Of a DNA stretch of 59,230 bases, positions 13,469-20,355 are shown one piece after another. Both the position numbers and the translations under genes were made by a program. Within the stretch, counting starts at the first letter, position 1. Every line of letters starts with the position of its first letter. The notes beneath the pieces are model-generated. The model worked only from the letters and a program-made list of their open reading frames with translations. It did no database searches and had not been told where the DNA came from. Source of the stretch: a virus; IMG/VR virus record IMGVR_UViG_3300012936_000013, positions 1-59,230 of that record. One strand, given 5' to 3'.

Positions 13469-13786
13469 TTAAATCCCAAAACTCTCGCCACAGCCGCAAG
13501 TTCTTTTAGCATTTGGGTTTATAAACTTAAAACCCATCTGCATCATTTCGCTGACGAAATCAATCGTGGTGCCTATTAAGAATAAATAACTTTTCTTATC
13601 CACGTACAGCTTCACGCCGTCAACTTCAATAATTTTATCGTCTGGTTCTGGCTCTTTCACCATTTGCAGCTTATACTGAAAACCGGAGCACCCGCCGCCT
13701 TGGACAGCAGCACGAACTCCGGTGTTGTCAGTTCCATCTAGAACCTCTTTAATCTTTGCTATTGCCGAATCGGTTAGCTCTATCAT
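13469..13786 (-). CDS. IscA/ErpA-type iron-sulfur carrier
   Basis: The start at 13786 (MIELTDSAIAKIKEVL) lies just after the M15 stop. The 105-aa product is a full A-type carrier: RAAVQGGGCSGFQY near 37-48, a central VDGVKLYVDKKS strand, and the C-terminal FINPNAKRTCGCGESF. All three conserved Cys (one in GCSGF, two in CGCG) are present. It would bind and hand on Fe-S clusters, perhaps supporting host or phage enzymes late in infection. HesB/IscA-like genes occur in cyanomyoviruses. Confidence 0.9.
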   Translation of the reverse strand: MIELTDSAIAKIKEVLDGTDNTGVRAAVQGGGCSGFQYKLQMVKEPEPDDKIIEVDGVKLYVDKKSYLFLIGTTIDFVSEMMQMGFKFINPNAKRTCGCGESFGI

Positions 13787-13787
13787 A

Positions 13788-14201
13788 TCAATATTTAGTA
13801 TCCGGTCTGTCGTCCTTGACACCCTTACCTTGCCACCTAGCATTGCGACCACGAACATCATAGTGTACAAAAGTGGTGTAGATTCCTAAACCACCCTTCT
13901 TCATGTGACCCTCGTGAATAAGATGCTCAATAATCTTGTGCACCATCCACGGTTCCATGCCATCTACCTGAATGTCCGCAGCTTTAGCGACCATATGCTG
14001 AGACCTTCTCGCTCCCCCGATCTTCTTGTTATACTCTGGAGATCTATAGCCAGAAATAACCCTGATCGGTCTACCGATGTAATCCCTTAGCACCTGAAGA
14101 TTTTCTGCCAAGGCTTGCACATTCTCCATGTGTTCCTCGGGAACGTCCGAGCCATCTCGGCATCTAAATTCTGATAATTTAAAATTCTCTGTCAAATTCA
14201 C
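13788..14201 (-). CDS. Peptidase M15-type cell-wall hydrolase (endolysin candidate)
   Basis: GTG start at 14201 with GAGGAG eight bases before. LSEFRCRDG, then RVISGYRSPEYNKKIGG, SQHMVAKAADIQV and FVHYDVRGRNARW are the signature of the M15 family (D,D- or L,D-peptidases). Zinc ligands are His in SQH, Asp in AAD and His in VHYD. It would cut peptide cross-links in peptidoglycan. No signal peptide, so release would need a holin. Its ribosome site is inside a perfect 12-bp hairpin (14209-14248), which suggests controlled translation. Confidence 0.85.
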   Translation of the reverse strand: MNLTENFKLSEFRCRDGSDVPEEHMENVQALAENLQVLRDYIGRPIRVISGYRSPEYNKKIGGARRSQHMVAKAADIQVDGMEPWMVHKIIEHLIHEGHMKKGGLGIYTTFVHYDVRGRNARWQGKGVKDDRPDTKY

Positions 14202-14208
14202 TTGTCAA

Positions 14209-14248
14209 ACTCCTCACCTAGATCATATAAAATAATTAGGTGAGGAGT
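14209..14248 (-). promoter_or_regulatory. Hairpin sequestering the M15 ribosome site
   Basis: Perfect 12-bp inverted repeat: ACTCCTCACCTA and TAGGTGAGGAGT (minus), with a 16-base loop of mostly A/T. The 3' arm contains the GAGGAG of the M15 gene. A transcript crossing the whole element would hide the ribosome site. A transcript starting inside the A/T-rich loop would not. T4 lysozyme gene e is controlled in this way. Confidence 0.65.
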
Positions 14249-14278
14249 GACGAAATAGCACCGTCTAAAACAGATTTT

Positions 14279-14347
14279 TTAATCGCAACATTTTTGGCAT
14301 TCGCACTTGCAGCAATCGCAGCACGAACAATTCTTTACATCTTTCAT
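14279..14347 (-). CDS. Metallothionein-like cysteine-rich peptide, 22 aa
   Basis: ATG at 14347 preceded by AGGAGGG (seven-base spacing), TAA at 14279-14281. The peptide has nine Cys among 22 residues, in C-x-C-C and C-C-x-C-x-C arrays (NCSCCDCCKCECQKCC). That density and spacing are typical of metallothioneins and metal-binding peptides. It lies between the HAD gene and the M15 gene and next to the IscA-like gene. Function inferred from composition only. Confidence 0.6.
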   Translation of the reverse strand: MKDVKNCSCCDCCKCECQKCCD

Positions 14348-14380
14348 GACATTACCCTCCTATAATAAATAGGAACAGTG

Positions 14381-15034
14381 TTAAAAGCCAAACCCTTTTA
14401 GCTGGCTAATAGATGGCGCTGCTTCACCCGGCGTGTGGGCAACTACCTCACCACCACCAGCACGGAACTGCGCTCGGTACTTCTCACGGTCATCAATCAG
14501 CAAACCCTGTCGCTTGCCGTCACCTTGACCATACGGACTCTTGTCGTCCGTGATGTTGACTGGAACGTTTCCAAGCTCACGTGCACACCACGCCTCCTTG
14601 CCACGCTCACTCTCTGGACCCATGGGAGCCGTCAAGATTTCTGGATTGAACTGCTTGATGTGATTCCAAAGCTCTTTACCGCCGGGAATCCAAGGCAGGT
14701 TTGCCCACACTTCATAGTTGTTTTCAACCATCGTGTACATGAGGTCTCGGACCTCAGCAACGCCGCCCTCATTGGGTCGCTTGATGTGTTCTGGCTTGAC
14801 CTCAAACCAGCCACCCATTGCCTCAACAGCCAGCGCAGCGTCTCGTAGCTCATCTTCGCTCACAGGCTCGCCGCCGCTCGCTAAGGCATTCATTCGCTGG
14901 TTCATGTACCCGAGAACACCCTTTTCAAAGTCAACCAAGACACCATCCATGTCACAGAAAAGTTTATATCTCTCTGGACCGTTTACTTCTTGCTCAGCCA
15001 AATAGTTCCTCCAAGCTCCAAGTTCTTTCTTCAT
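14381..15034 (-). CDS. HAD phosphatase (5'-nucleotidase-like) with capsid-targeting N-terminus
   Basis: Residues 1-15 (MKKELGAWRNYLAEQ) match the targeting pattern with cleavage expected after YLAE. Then LFCDMDGVLVDFEKG (HAD motif I, nucleophile Asp and acid Asp), ILTAPMG (motif II region), and LLIDDREKY (motif IV). This is the NT5C-type arrangement for removing phosphate from nucleotides, about 195 aa after cleavage. A strong promoter (15066-15094) and GAGGAG precede it. If packaged it would act on host nucleotides at injection. Start 15034 is secure. Confidence 0.75.
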   Translation of the reverse strand: MKKELGAWRNYLAEQEVNGPERYKLFCDMDGVLVDFEKGVLGYMNQRMNALASGGEPVSEDELRDAALAVEAMGGWFEVKPEHIKRPNEGGVAEVRDLMYTMVENNYEVWANLPWIPGGKELWNHIKQFNPEILTAPMGPESERGKEAWCARELGNVPVNITDDKSPYGQGDGKRQGLLIDDREKYRAQFRAGGGEVVAHTPGEAAPSISQLKGFGF

Positions 15035-15065
15035 TAATTAAAACTCCTCTCAACAACACATATAT

Positions 15066-15094
15066 AATGTAACAAAAGATCTGCCTTTTGTCAA
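15066..15094 (-). promoter_or_regulatory. Sigma-70-like promoter
   Basis: TTGACA (15089-15094), 17-base spacer, TACATT (15066-15071). Drives the HAD phosphatase gene. Confidence 0.7.
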
Positions 15095-15112
15095 GTAAAA
15101 TTGCATTATTTT

Positions 15113-15457
15113 TTAAAAACTTTGTTGCTCGCCGTCTTGATAGGTGATAATGGTTTTGTTCGTGGGGTGCGGCTCAATGTGCACCTTTACAAAATCACTC
15201 ATACTGTCAAATATGGCAATGCCGCCCCGTGGTGGCGGATAGAGCCAGTGTACAATACACTGACCAGTCGCCAAGAGCACTCCCTCAATCACCACTCCTT
15301 CGCCAGAGACACCGGTCTCATCGCTCTGTCTACAAACCGTAAACGCCCGGATTCCACGGGCTGCGAGCTTTGGTGGCGGCTTGGGAATCAATTCTTCGGT
15401 GGAACCCACCTCAGTATTGTCTTCAATATCATCGTTACTCTGTTGTTCATCTGACAT
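15113..15457 (-). CDS. Hypothetical protein, possible SH3-like C-terminus, 114 aa
   Basis: The start at 15457 (MSDEQQSNDD) has GAGAGG upstream. The first 30 residues are acidic and disordered. The rest reads SGEGVVIEGVLLATGQ, CIVHWLYPPPRGG and DFVKVHIEPHP, which loosely fits the V...G-V-V...V-x-W...V pattern of the local SH3-like family. Function unknown. Confidence 0.5.
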   Translation of the reverse strand: MSDEQQSNDDIEDNTEVGSTEELIPKPPPKLAARGIRAFTVCRQSDETGVSGEGVVIEGVLLATGQCIVHWLYPPPRGGIAIFDSMSDFVKVHIEPHPTNKTIITYQDGEQQSF

Positions 15458-15470
15458 ATTAAGTCCTCTC

Positions 15471-16670
15471 TCAATCCTTTTGTCTGGCAATTTTCTCTGC
15501 CATGTAACTTGCTGTCAGTGCCCCTGCCGAAGTTCCAGCAATTGCACGTACTTCAAAATACTCATTCATTGCAGCGACCGCACCAAACAAAACAGGAAAC
15601 AGTGCGCCGCCGCCGGACAGAGCAAGAGTCACACCGTTTCTTTGCGCTCTCTTGAACTCTCTCGGATCCATTTTCTTAATTAGTTTTTCCTCCACAACAT
15701 GCCTGCCAAACTCAAACATTTGTTCTGTTGTGTCCCGATTTAAAGCAAAAAAATTAATTTGTGAAGGAACTTTTTTCATAAAGGGCTTTTCTGGCGTTGG
15801 AAGATTCACAATCTCCTTCAGTCTGGTAACAAAAATATGCTCCTTCAACCCCTTGGAGGCTAGAAAAATATCAATATCATCTGCCATCGCATCGTTAATA
15901 ATAGAAGTAAAAACCTGTGTCGCAAGCTGGATACCTGAGTCTGCCCTACTCGTAGGTTTCTCGTCAAAGTCATAAGCGGCACTACGTTCATACTCAAACT
16001 CGTTACAACTCAATGCAAACCTAACAGGAGTTCTTCTCTTGTCCAGCTTCGCACCTTCTTCATTGTAGTAGGTTTGTCGTAGAAGTTGTGCCGAAAGGTT
16101 TGAAACAGCACCACCGTCGCAAAGAGAGGTCTGCATTGACTTTGGCGCACCCTCTGGAAACTTGGCTGGCGTGAAAGCAAATGGAATCGCACTAGAGGCA
16201 CGCATTGGAAGCTCTGCTGTCACATCTAAATCTCGGAGGAGCACTTTCCTGTGCTCGGACTCTACGAAATGTCTCCGTTCGTCTTCCCTGATTTCGTTGG
16301 TGAACACGAGCGAACGAGCGAAGCCAAGGTCTGTGGTCGTAACAGCAAGCGAGCAGCGCAGGTTACCGTCATCATCTCTACCAAGCTCCCAGAACTTCTT
16401 ACGGGTGCCATCAGGGTGGACCATAATCTTTTCAATGATAGGTTTAAAAACCTTGTCGCTTCTCCACAGAGCCTTGTGGAACATCAAGTTATACAGCATT
16501 CTCACCACGCCCGAGATTCTGTCACAAATACTGCCCACAAAAAAGTTAGGCATTCCGTCTACAGTCTGCGAACCCTTGGAGCCCGGTGCAACATCGCCCA
16601 AGAAGATTTTAATTTCTTCTCTGAATGTCGCTGCTGATTCTTCTGTCAATCTTTTCTTAAATTCGCTCAT
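15471..16670 (-). CDS. Patatin-like phospholipase, apparently circularly permuted
   Basis: 399 aa. Patatins carry, in order, a Gly-rich oxyanion loop, the GxSxG nucleophile elbow, and about 150-200 residues later a DG(G/A) with the catalytic Asp. Here the Asp part comes first: RASSAIPFAFTP (157-168) and CDGGAVSN (184-191). The Gly-rich loop (TLALSGGGALFPVLFG, 348-363) and Ser elbow (IAGTSAGALTA, 377-387) are at the C-terminus. Joining the ends would restore a normal Ser-to-Asp distance (about 200). All catalytic elements are present, so it may be active on lipids. The start MSEFKKRLTEES resembles a targeting peptide, so it may be packaged. GGGAG precedes the ATG. Confidence 0.7.
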   Translation of the reverse strand: MSEFKKRLTEESAATFREEIKIFLGDVAPGSKGSQTVDGMPNFFVGSICDRISGVVRMLYNLMFHKALWRSDKVFKPIIEKIMVHPDGTRKKFWELGRDDDGNLRCSLAVTTTDLGFARSLVFTNEIREDERRHFVESEHRKVLLRDLDVTAELPMRASSAIPFAFTPAKFPEGAPKSMQTSLCDGGAVSNLSAQLLRQTYYNEEGAKLDKRRTPVRFALSCNEFEYERSAAYDFDEKPTSRADSGIQLATQVFTSIINDAMADDIDIFLASKGLKEHIFVTRLKEIVNLPTPEKPFMKKVPSQINFFALNRDTTEQMFEFGRHVVEEKLIKKMDPREFKRAQRNGVTLALSGGGALFPVLFGAVAAMNEYFEVRAIAGTSAGALTASYMAEKIARQKD

Positions 16671-16711
16671 TTTTGATGTTCTCCCACTCTACTATATAGT
16701 ATGCCAGAATT

Positions 16712-16742
16712 AAAAAAATGGGGCTCCCATTGCGGGAGCCCC
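16712..16742 (-). terminator. Strong intrinsic terminator after Hsp20
   Basis: On the minus strand a perfect 9-bp GC-rich stem (GGGGCTCCC with GGGAGCCCC, 5-base loop) is followed by seven T. It ends the Hsp20 transcript and separates it from the patatin-like gene. Confidence 0.9.
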
Positions 16743-16777
16743 CACTGTGCGAAAGGTGCGGGAGCACTTGTTCTTCG

Positions 16778-17212
16778 TCACTTAATCTCAACCGCTACCG
16801 GACTCAACTCCTCCTTTTTGGGGATCGTGATAGTCAGAAGCCCGTTAACAAACTCGGCACTCGCTTGCGAAAGGTCAAGGTTGCTGTCATAATTGACATA
16901 GGTCTTCTGGAAACCCCGACGAGCAATACGTCGGTTCTCTGCATCAGTATCCTCCGAAGAAGAATTGGCACACACAGTAATGCTGGACTTGTCGGGTTGG
17001 ACATTGATGGATAGATCGTCCCTAGAGAACCCTGCCAGCGCAAACTCAAGAATTGTGCCTGCCTCGGTATTGTACATATCCGAAACCGGGTATCCTTGAG
17101 TCGTCCTACGGGCTACCGTAGGAAAGTCAAATAAATCTCCGTTAAAGATTTCATCAAAAATAGACCGTCCGAGTAGTGAACCCTTGGGTCGGTAAAATGT
17201 TAAGTCACTCAT
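16778..17212 (-). CDS. Small heat shock protein, Hsp20 family
   Basis: The start at 17212 (MSDLTFYRPKGS) has GGAG seven bases upstream. About 144 aa with a full alpha-crystallin domain: YNTEAGTILEFALAGFSRDD, ITVCANSSSED, RRGFQKTYVNYDSNLD and the GLLTITIPK motif. Hsp20 proteins hold unfolding proteins for refolding. It stands alone between a perfect promoter and a strong terminator, so it is probably expressed early and strongly. Cyanomyoviruses also carry Hsp20. Confidence 0.9.
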   Translation of the reverse strand: MSDLTFYRPKGSLLGRSIFDEIFNGDLFDFPTVARRTTQGYPVSDMYNTEAGTILEFALAGFSRDDLSINVQPDKSSITVCANSSSEDTDAENRRIARRGFQKTYVNYDSNLDLSQASAEFVNGLLTITIPKKEELSPVAVEIK

Positions 17213-17271
17213 TTTCATTCTCCTTTTAAGCAATGTTTGCAACTCAATGCGCCCCGTTCTGGCAGCGCAAG

Positions 17272-17289
17272 ATGAAGTTTTAACTTCAT
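17272..17289 (-). promoter_or_regulatory. 5'-terminal hairpin in the Hsp20 leader
   Basis: ATGAAGTT and AACTTCAT are exact inverted repeats separated by two bases, starting about where transcription should begin. It may stabilise the messenger; a temperature-sensing role is speculative. Confidence 0.45.
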
Positions 17290-17295
17290 GTATAT

Positions 17296-17324
17296 ATTAT
17301 AACCACACAATAACTATTTGTCAA
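17296..17324 (-). promoter_or_regulatory. Consensus sigma-70 promoter for Hsp20
   Basis: TTGACA (17319-17324) and TATAAT (17296-17301), both perfect, 17-base spacer, with an A-tract upstream. Confidence 0.9.
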
Positions 17325-17334
17325 GGACTTTTTT

Positions 17335-18252
17335 TCATTTTCCTCGTTTTTTTGGATAAGGTAGTCCGACCTTCTTCGGATTATTAATTTTAAAAAGTTC
17401 GTGAAGCTGTTTAGTTTCTCGCTTGCTACGACCCAAGATATAACAATACTTATGCTTCGGCGGAACAAGCCTTGAGTCACACGACTCACGATACTTCTGC
17501 TCCTCCGCCTTGATTTTAATTTTAATTTCTGGTGGGACAATCTCCCAGTTCGGAGAATACTTCTTCATCATACCCTCCCACTCATCTCTACTCAAGCCAA
17601 TGTTCTCTGCATAGATTCTATACTTTGATCGCTTGCGAAAGTCTCGGTCACTGAACCAGCCAGCCTTTGGTCGCTTCGGGTCAAAGTATTGTTTGATGGT
17701 TCCACTGGTCTGACCCAAGTAGATCCAGTTCATAGCTTGATAGATTGTCCCAAGCTCCTTTGCTTCTGGGTCTGAATAGGCTGTGAACACTCTGAAGTCT
17801 GTATTCTTAACCATCCACTTGACAGAGGAGGACACCAGCCACGAACCCATGTTCTTTGGTGCCCAGCTTATGCTCGCACCACGGGCAATTAATTTTTCTT
17901 TATCCCTATTTTCTTTTCCCAAAAGGTGCGAAAATGTATTCGGGGTTGACATAACAACCACGCCTGCCAGTATTCCATTCTTCTTTAACCTCGCTGTAAA
18001 TCTGTGAGTTGGTCGTGCGGGAAGTTTCCCTAACCACTCATGCCTCTCAATAAATAATTTAATTTCTTCACACTTCGCTCTGTCAGTCTTGTCAACATAC
18101 TCAAAAACAAAGTCCGAAGTTCTCAGACTTTCAGCTTGCTCGTTGGTCAAACCTGCGTCTATCAAGTCCTCGCCCAGATTCTGAAGCCTGACTTCGTACT
18201 GCCAGCAGTGCTCCTTGGCGTAATTCTTGAACCTGTCATAAACGTTCTGCAT
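17335..18252 (-). CDS. Mom-like DNA modification protein
   Basis: 305 aa. The segment ISWAPKNMGSWLVSSSVKW, FRVFTAYSDPEAKELG and TIYQAMNWIYLGQTS is the hallmark of the GNAT-fold family that includes phage Mu Mom, which turns adenine in DNA into methylcarbamoyl adenine and protects from restriction. After it come WFSDRDFRKRSKY and a basic C-terminus. The N-terminal 90 aa are helical. A Dam-like methylase (32400) is also present. The start has a weak ribosome site but overlaps the upstream stop by 1 base. Family call from recollection of the motif. Confidence 0.65.
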   Translation of the reverse strand: MQNVYDRFKNYAKEHCWQYEVRLQNLGEDLIDAGLTNEQAESLRTSDFVFEYVDKTDRAKCEEIKLFIERHEWLGKLPARPTHRFTARLKKNGILAGVVVMSTPNTFSHLLGKENRDKEKLIARGASISWAPKNMGSWLVSSSVKWMVKNTDFRVFTAYSDPEAKELGTIYQAMNWIYLGQTSGTIKQYFDPKRPKAGWFSDRDFRKRSKYRIYAENIGLSRDEWEGMMKKYSPNWEIVPPEIKIKIKAEEQKYRESCDSRLVPPKHKYCYILGRSKRETKQLHELFKINNPKKVGLPYPKKRGK

Positions 18253-18602
18253 TAGTGGACTACCAAAGAAATGCCATGCTTAGTCAGTGCCTCTCTCATC
18301 ATGTCGGACTCATGTAACAATGCTGTAAGAATCTGCAACTCATCCACAGGAATTTCTACTTGCTGGTCTGGGACTATATCAGAGACTCCAAATGGATCTA
18401 GGACCGGCGCTACAAACTTTTTTAGAGAATAGAGACAAGAATAGTAGTTGCAGAGTTCCGGGATTGCAGTGTCTTCCCAATTCCTGACCTCTGTCTTTAT
18501 CTTGTACTCCAACTGCAAGCTCGCTGCCGCTAGAGAGTTCTGCACATCAGCGGCGACACCAATCAGGGTCTTTAGTGGCACAAATATATTATTTTCTTTC
18601 AC
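18252..18602 (-). CDS. Hypothetical protein, 116 aa
   Basis: The GTG start at 18602 has GGAG seven bases upstream and lies inside the end of the metallopeptidase gene. The opening VKENNIFVPLKTLIGVAAD is followed by a helical acidic body. No family recognised. Confidence 0.5.
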   Translation of the reverse strand: MKENNIFVPLKTLIGVAADVQNSLAAASLQLEYKIKTEVRNWEDTAIPELCNYYSCLYSLKKFVAPVLDPFGVSDIVPDQQVEIPVDELQILTALLHESDMMREALTKHGISLVVH

Positions 18603-19050
18603 TGGTATTCTCCTTCTTGAACTCAAGCGGCTTGTGAGACCACTTAATGTAATCATATAAATGTTTGTAAGAAACCCGCTCCCACTGCTTCAGATTCACA
18701 TAAAGATTTAATTCCTCTGCCAACTTCAAGCCCTCATCCCAAGCCAAAAACTCCTCATGCAAGATCTTGACCCTCTTGGCTTGAGAAGGTCTCGTCATGT
18801 TGCTTCGGTCGGGCTGCGTAAACCTGTCATCTTTGTTTCTAAGAAGATAGTGACCAGCTTCGTGAAGAAGTGTATAAAACTTTGAAGTCAAAGATTGCTT
18901 GTTTGTGATAACAATCACTTCATCCTCGTAGAAATACCCATTGATCTTGCCGCCGAACTCAACTGCGACACCAAGATCTTCTAGGTATTCTACCACAAGA
19001 TCTATCTGTATGTTAAGAAGATTTTGTTCTTCGCTTTCTTTTTGTGGCAT
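18589..19050 (-). CDS. ImmA/IrrE-like zinc metallopeptidase
   Basis: 153 aa with FYTLLHEAGHYLLRNK (HExxH, about residues 60-70) and a downstream LHEEFLAWDEGLKLAEEL that supplies the third-ligand Glu, as in M78 (ImmA/IrrE) and related peptidases. ImmA cleaves phage repressors. In a lytic phage such a protein could cleave host regulators or be a toxin-antitoxin relic. AAGGT precedes the ATG at 19050. Confidence 0.65.
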   Translation of the reverse strand: MPQKESEEQNLLNIQIDLVVEYLEDLGVAVEFGGKINGYFYEDEVIVITNKQSLTSKFYTLLHEAGHYLLRNKDDRFTQPDRSNMTRPSQAKRVKILHEEFLAWDEGLKLAEELNLYVNLKQWERVSYKHLYDYIKWSHKPLEFKKENTSERK

Positions 19051-19534
19051 ACGACTGACCTTCGCCGTGGAAGTTTTTATTCTTTCGTTCGTTAGTTACC
19101 AAGATCATCATGATACACTTGTGACCATTCTTTTCCATGAACTTGTGCCTAAGCGGCATATCGTCTAGTGTTCCATACAGGGGCTTGGGCTTGCGTCTTG
19201 CATATTTTTTTCTTTTCGGAGGGCAGTTTAGATACTCAACGCACCCACGGAGAATTTCTTCGTCCGTCATGCCCTGTTTCCGGTATTTGTCATAGTCAAC
19301 CAAAACATGTCCACCTACGACCCACTTCTTTACTCCGAATCCCTCAACCTCATGCCAAACAGAACCGTGATAGTTTCCACACTTCTCGGGCGCATCTTCC
19401 ATCTTGATGAACTCAGCAAACTGATGCTGCTTTAGAAACTGACACGGTATCCCAGTCGGCTCTGCGTCTGCAACAGTTTTATTGATTTTCGCTGCTCTGT
19501 CTTTTAAACTTTTAAGTTTTTTCTTATCCAACAT
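19013..19534 (-). CDS. Hypothetical protein, 173 aa
   Basis: Basic ends and a central part with GIPCQFLKQHQFAEFI, a GSVWHEVEGFG segment, and CPPKRKKYARRKPKP. The C-terminus is Lys/Arg-rich. GAGGGG sits close to the start. It overlaps both neighbours, as expected in this compact operon. No family recognised. Confidence 0.5.
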   Translation of the reverse strand: MLDKKKLKSLKDRAAKINKTVADAEPTGIPCQFLKQHQFAEFIKMEDAPEKCGNYHGSVWHEVEGFGVKKWVVGGHVLVDYDKYRKQGMTDEEILRGCVEYLNCPPKRKKYARRKPKPLYGTLDDMPLRHKFMEKNGHKCIMMILVTNERKNKNFHGEGQSYATKRKRRTKSS

Positions 19535-19775
19535 CGCCCCTCACAAAAGATTCAAAATCAGTATAGCCACCGATGAAAACTTCTTCTTCTTGATTGTAGG
19601 TGTAGACCATCGGCACCGTCTTCCAACCGGGGTGGCGCTGCTGAATCTCCCTAAGCTCGTTGCCCCAAGACATTTTCTGGACCTCAACGGTAAAACCAGA
19701 AGACTCGGCAAGATCAATCGCCTTCTTGCACCACGGACAACCGGGCACGGTAATGATTTTAACCTTCTTATCCAT
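19524..19775 (-). CDS. Glutaredoxin
   Basis: 83 aa, the size of a classic glutaredoxin. ITVPGCPWCKKAIDLA holds the CPWC redox pair, TVPMVY the cis-Pro loop, and GGYTDFESF the glutathione-binding end. It would pass electrons to a reductase such as ribonucleotide reductase. AAGGAG lies seven bases upstream. The class II reductase here (40151) needs external dithiol, so a functional link is plausible. Confidence 0.9.
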   Translation of the reverse strand: MDKKVKIITVPGCPWCKKAIDLAESSGFTVEVQKMSWGNELREIQQRHPGWKTVPMVYTYNQEEEVFIGGYTDFESFVRGDVG

Positions 19776-20091
19776 TCAGTAACTCCTTGCCGGTCGCCTT
19801 GCGGATACGCTCAATCTTTTCTTCTACCGCCTGACGATCTCCAACTACCACAATATCAATGCCGCTCTGCCCACGATCAAGATACACTCGTGTAAACTGA
19901 TGCGTGTTGTTTAGCTCATTCGGCAAAAAGCCCTCGGTAAGCATCTGCTTCATGTTCGCATCTTCACGCACACAAACCACATACTCTGGGTTGATTGTGA
20001 CCTCTCTCAACGTATACTTTTTCTTGTTAGATGAGTCTGTCAAGTTTGTCGTGGTCGTATTCTCCACCACCTCTGTCAATGTAACTAGCAT
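19768..20091 (-). CDS. Hypothetical conserved phage protein, 107 aa
   Basis: YTLREVTINPEYVVCVRED, then FTRVYLDRGQSGIDIVVVG and a helical VEEKIERIR tail. The pattern of N-P-x-x-V-V-C-(L/V)-R-E-D and R-V-x-L-D-R-G appears in marine myophages as an uncharacterised protein by recollection. AAGGAG precedes the ATG at 20091. Confidence 0.55.
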   Translation of the reverse strand: MLVTLTEVVENTTTTNLTDSSNKKKYTLREVTINPEYVVCVREDANMKQMLTEGFLPNELNNTHQFTRVYLDRGQSGIDIVVVGDRQAVEEKIERIRKATGKELLNG

Positions 20092-20094
20092 AGT

Positions 20095-20355
20095 TTAGCT
20101 CCTTTTAGCGTTGTAAACATCTTTTTCACGAACCCACCAAGGTTCGGATTCATAAATAATTTTCTTATAACCCTCTGCTGCTTCTCCAATACACAAAACG
20201 TTCATGGGTTTCTCCGTCTTCTTGTATCTCCTGATTGCGGCGTGTGCACCCGGCACCCAAACCGCAGTCTCTGTCATGTCACCTTCCCAGCTTTCATCTA
20301 CCTGATAAATGGTGACACTGGAAGGTATGTAAACCAAGTCTCCTTTGTTACTCAC
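20095..20355 (-). CDS. Small SH3-like protein, 86 aa
   Basis: The GTG start at 20355 is preceded by GGAGG and overlaps the upstream gene end. NKGDLVYIPSSV, MTETAVWVPG, MNVLCIGE and WWVREKDV give the SH3-like pattern away from the main cluster. Function unknown. Confidence 0.55.
   Translation of the reverse strand: MSNKGDLVYIPSSVTIYQVDESWEGDMTETAVWVPGAHAAIRRYKKTEKPMNVLCIGEAAEGYKKIIYESEPWWVREKDVYNAKRS

Noticed and set aside
17286-17540. Minus-strand frame of 84 codons at the end of the Mom-like gene
   Set aside because: A different frame of the same sequence, basic and low-complexity, without a ribosome site.
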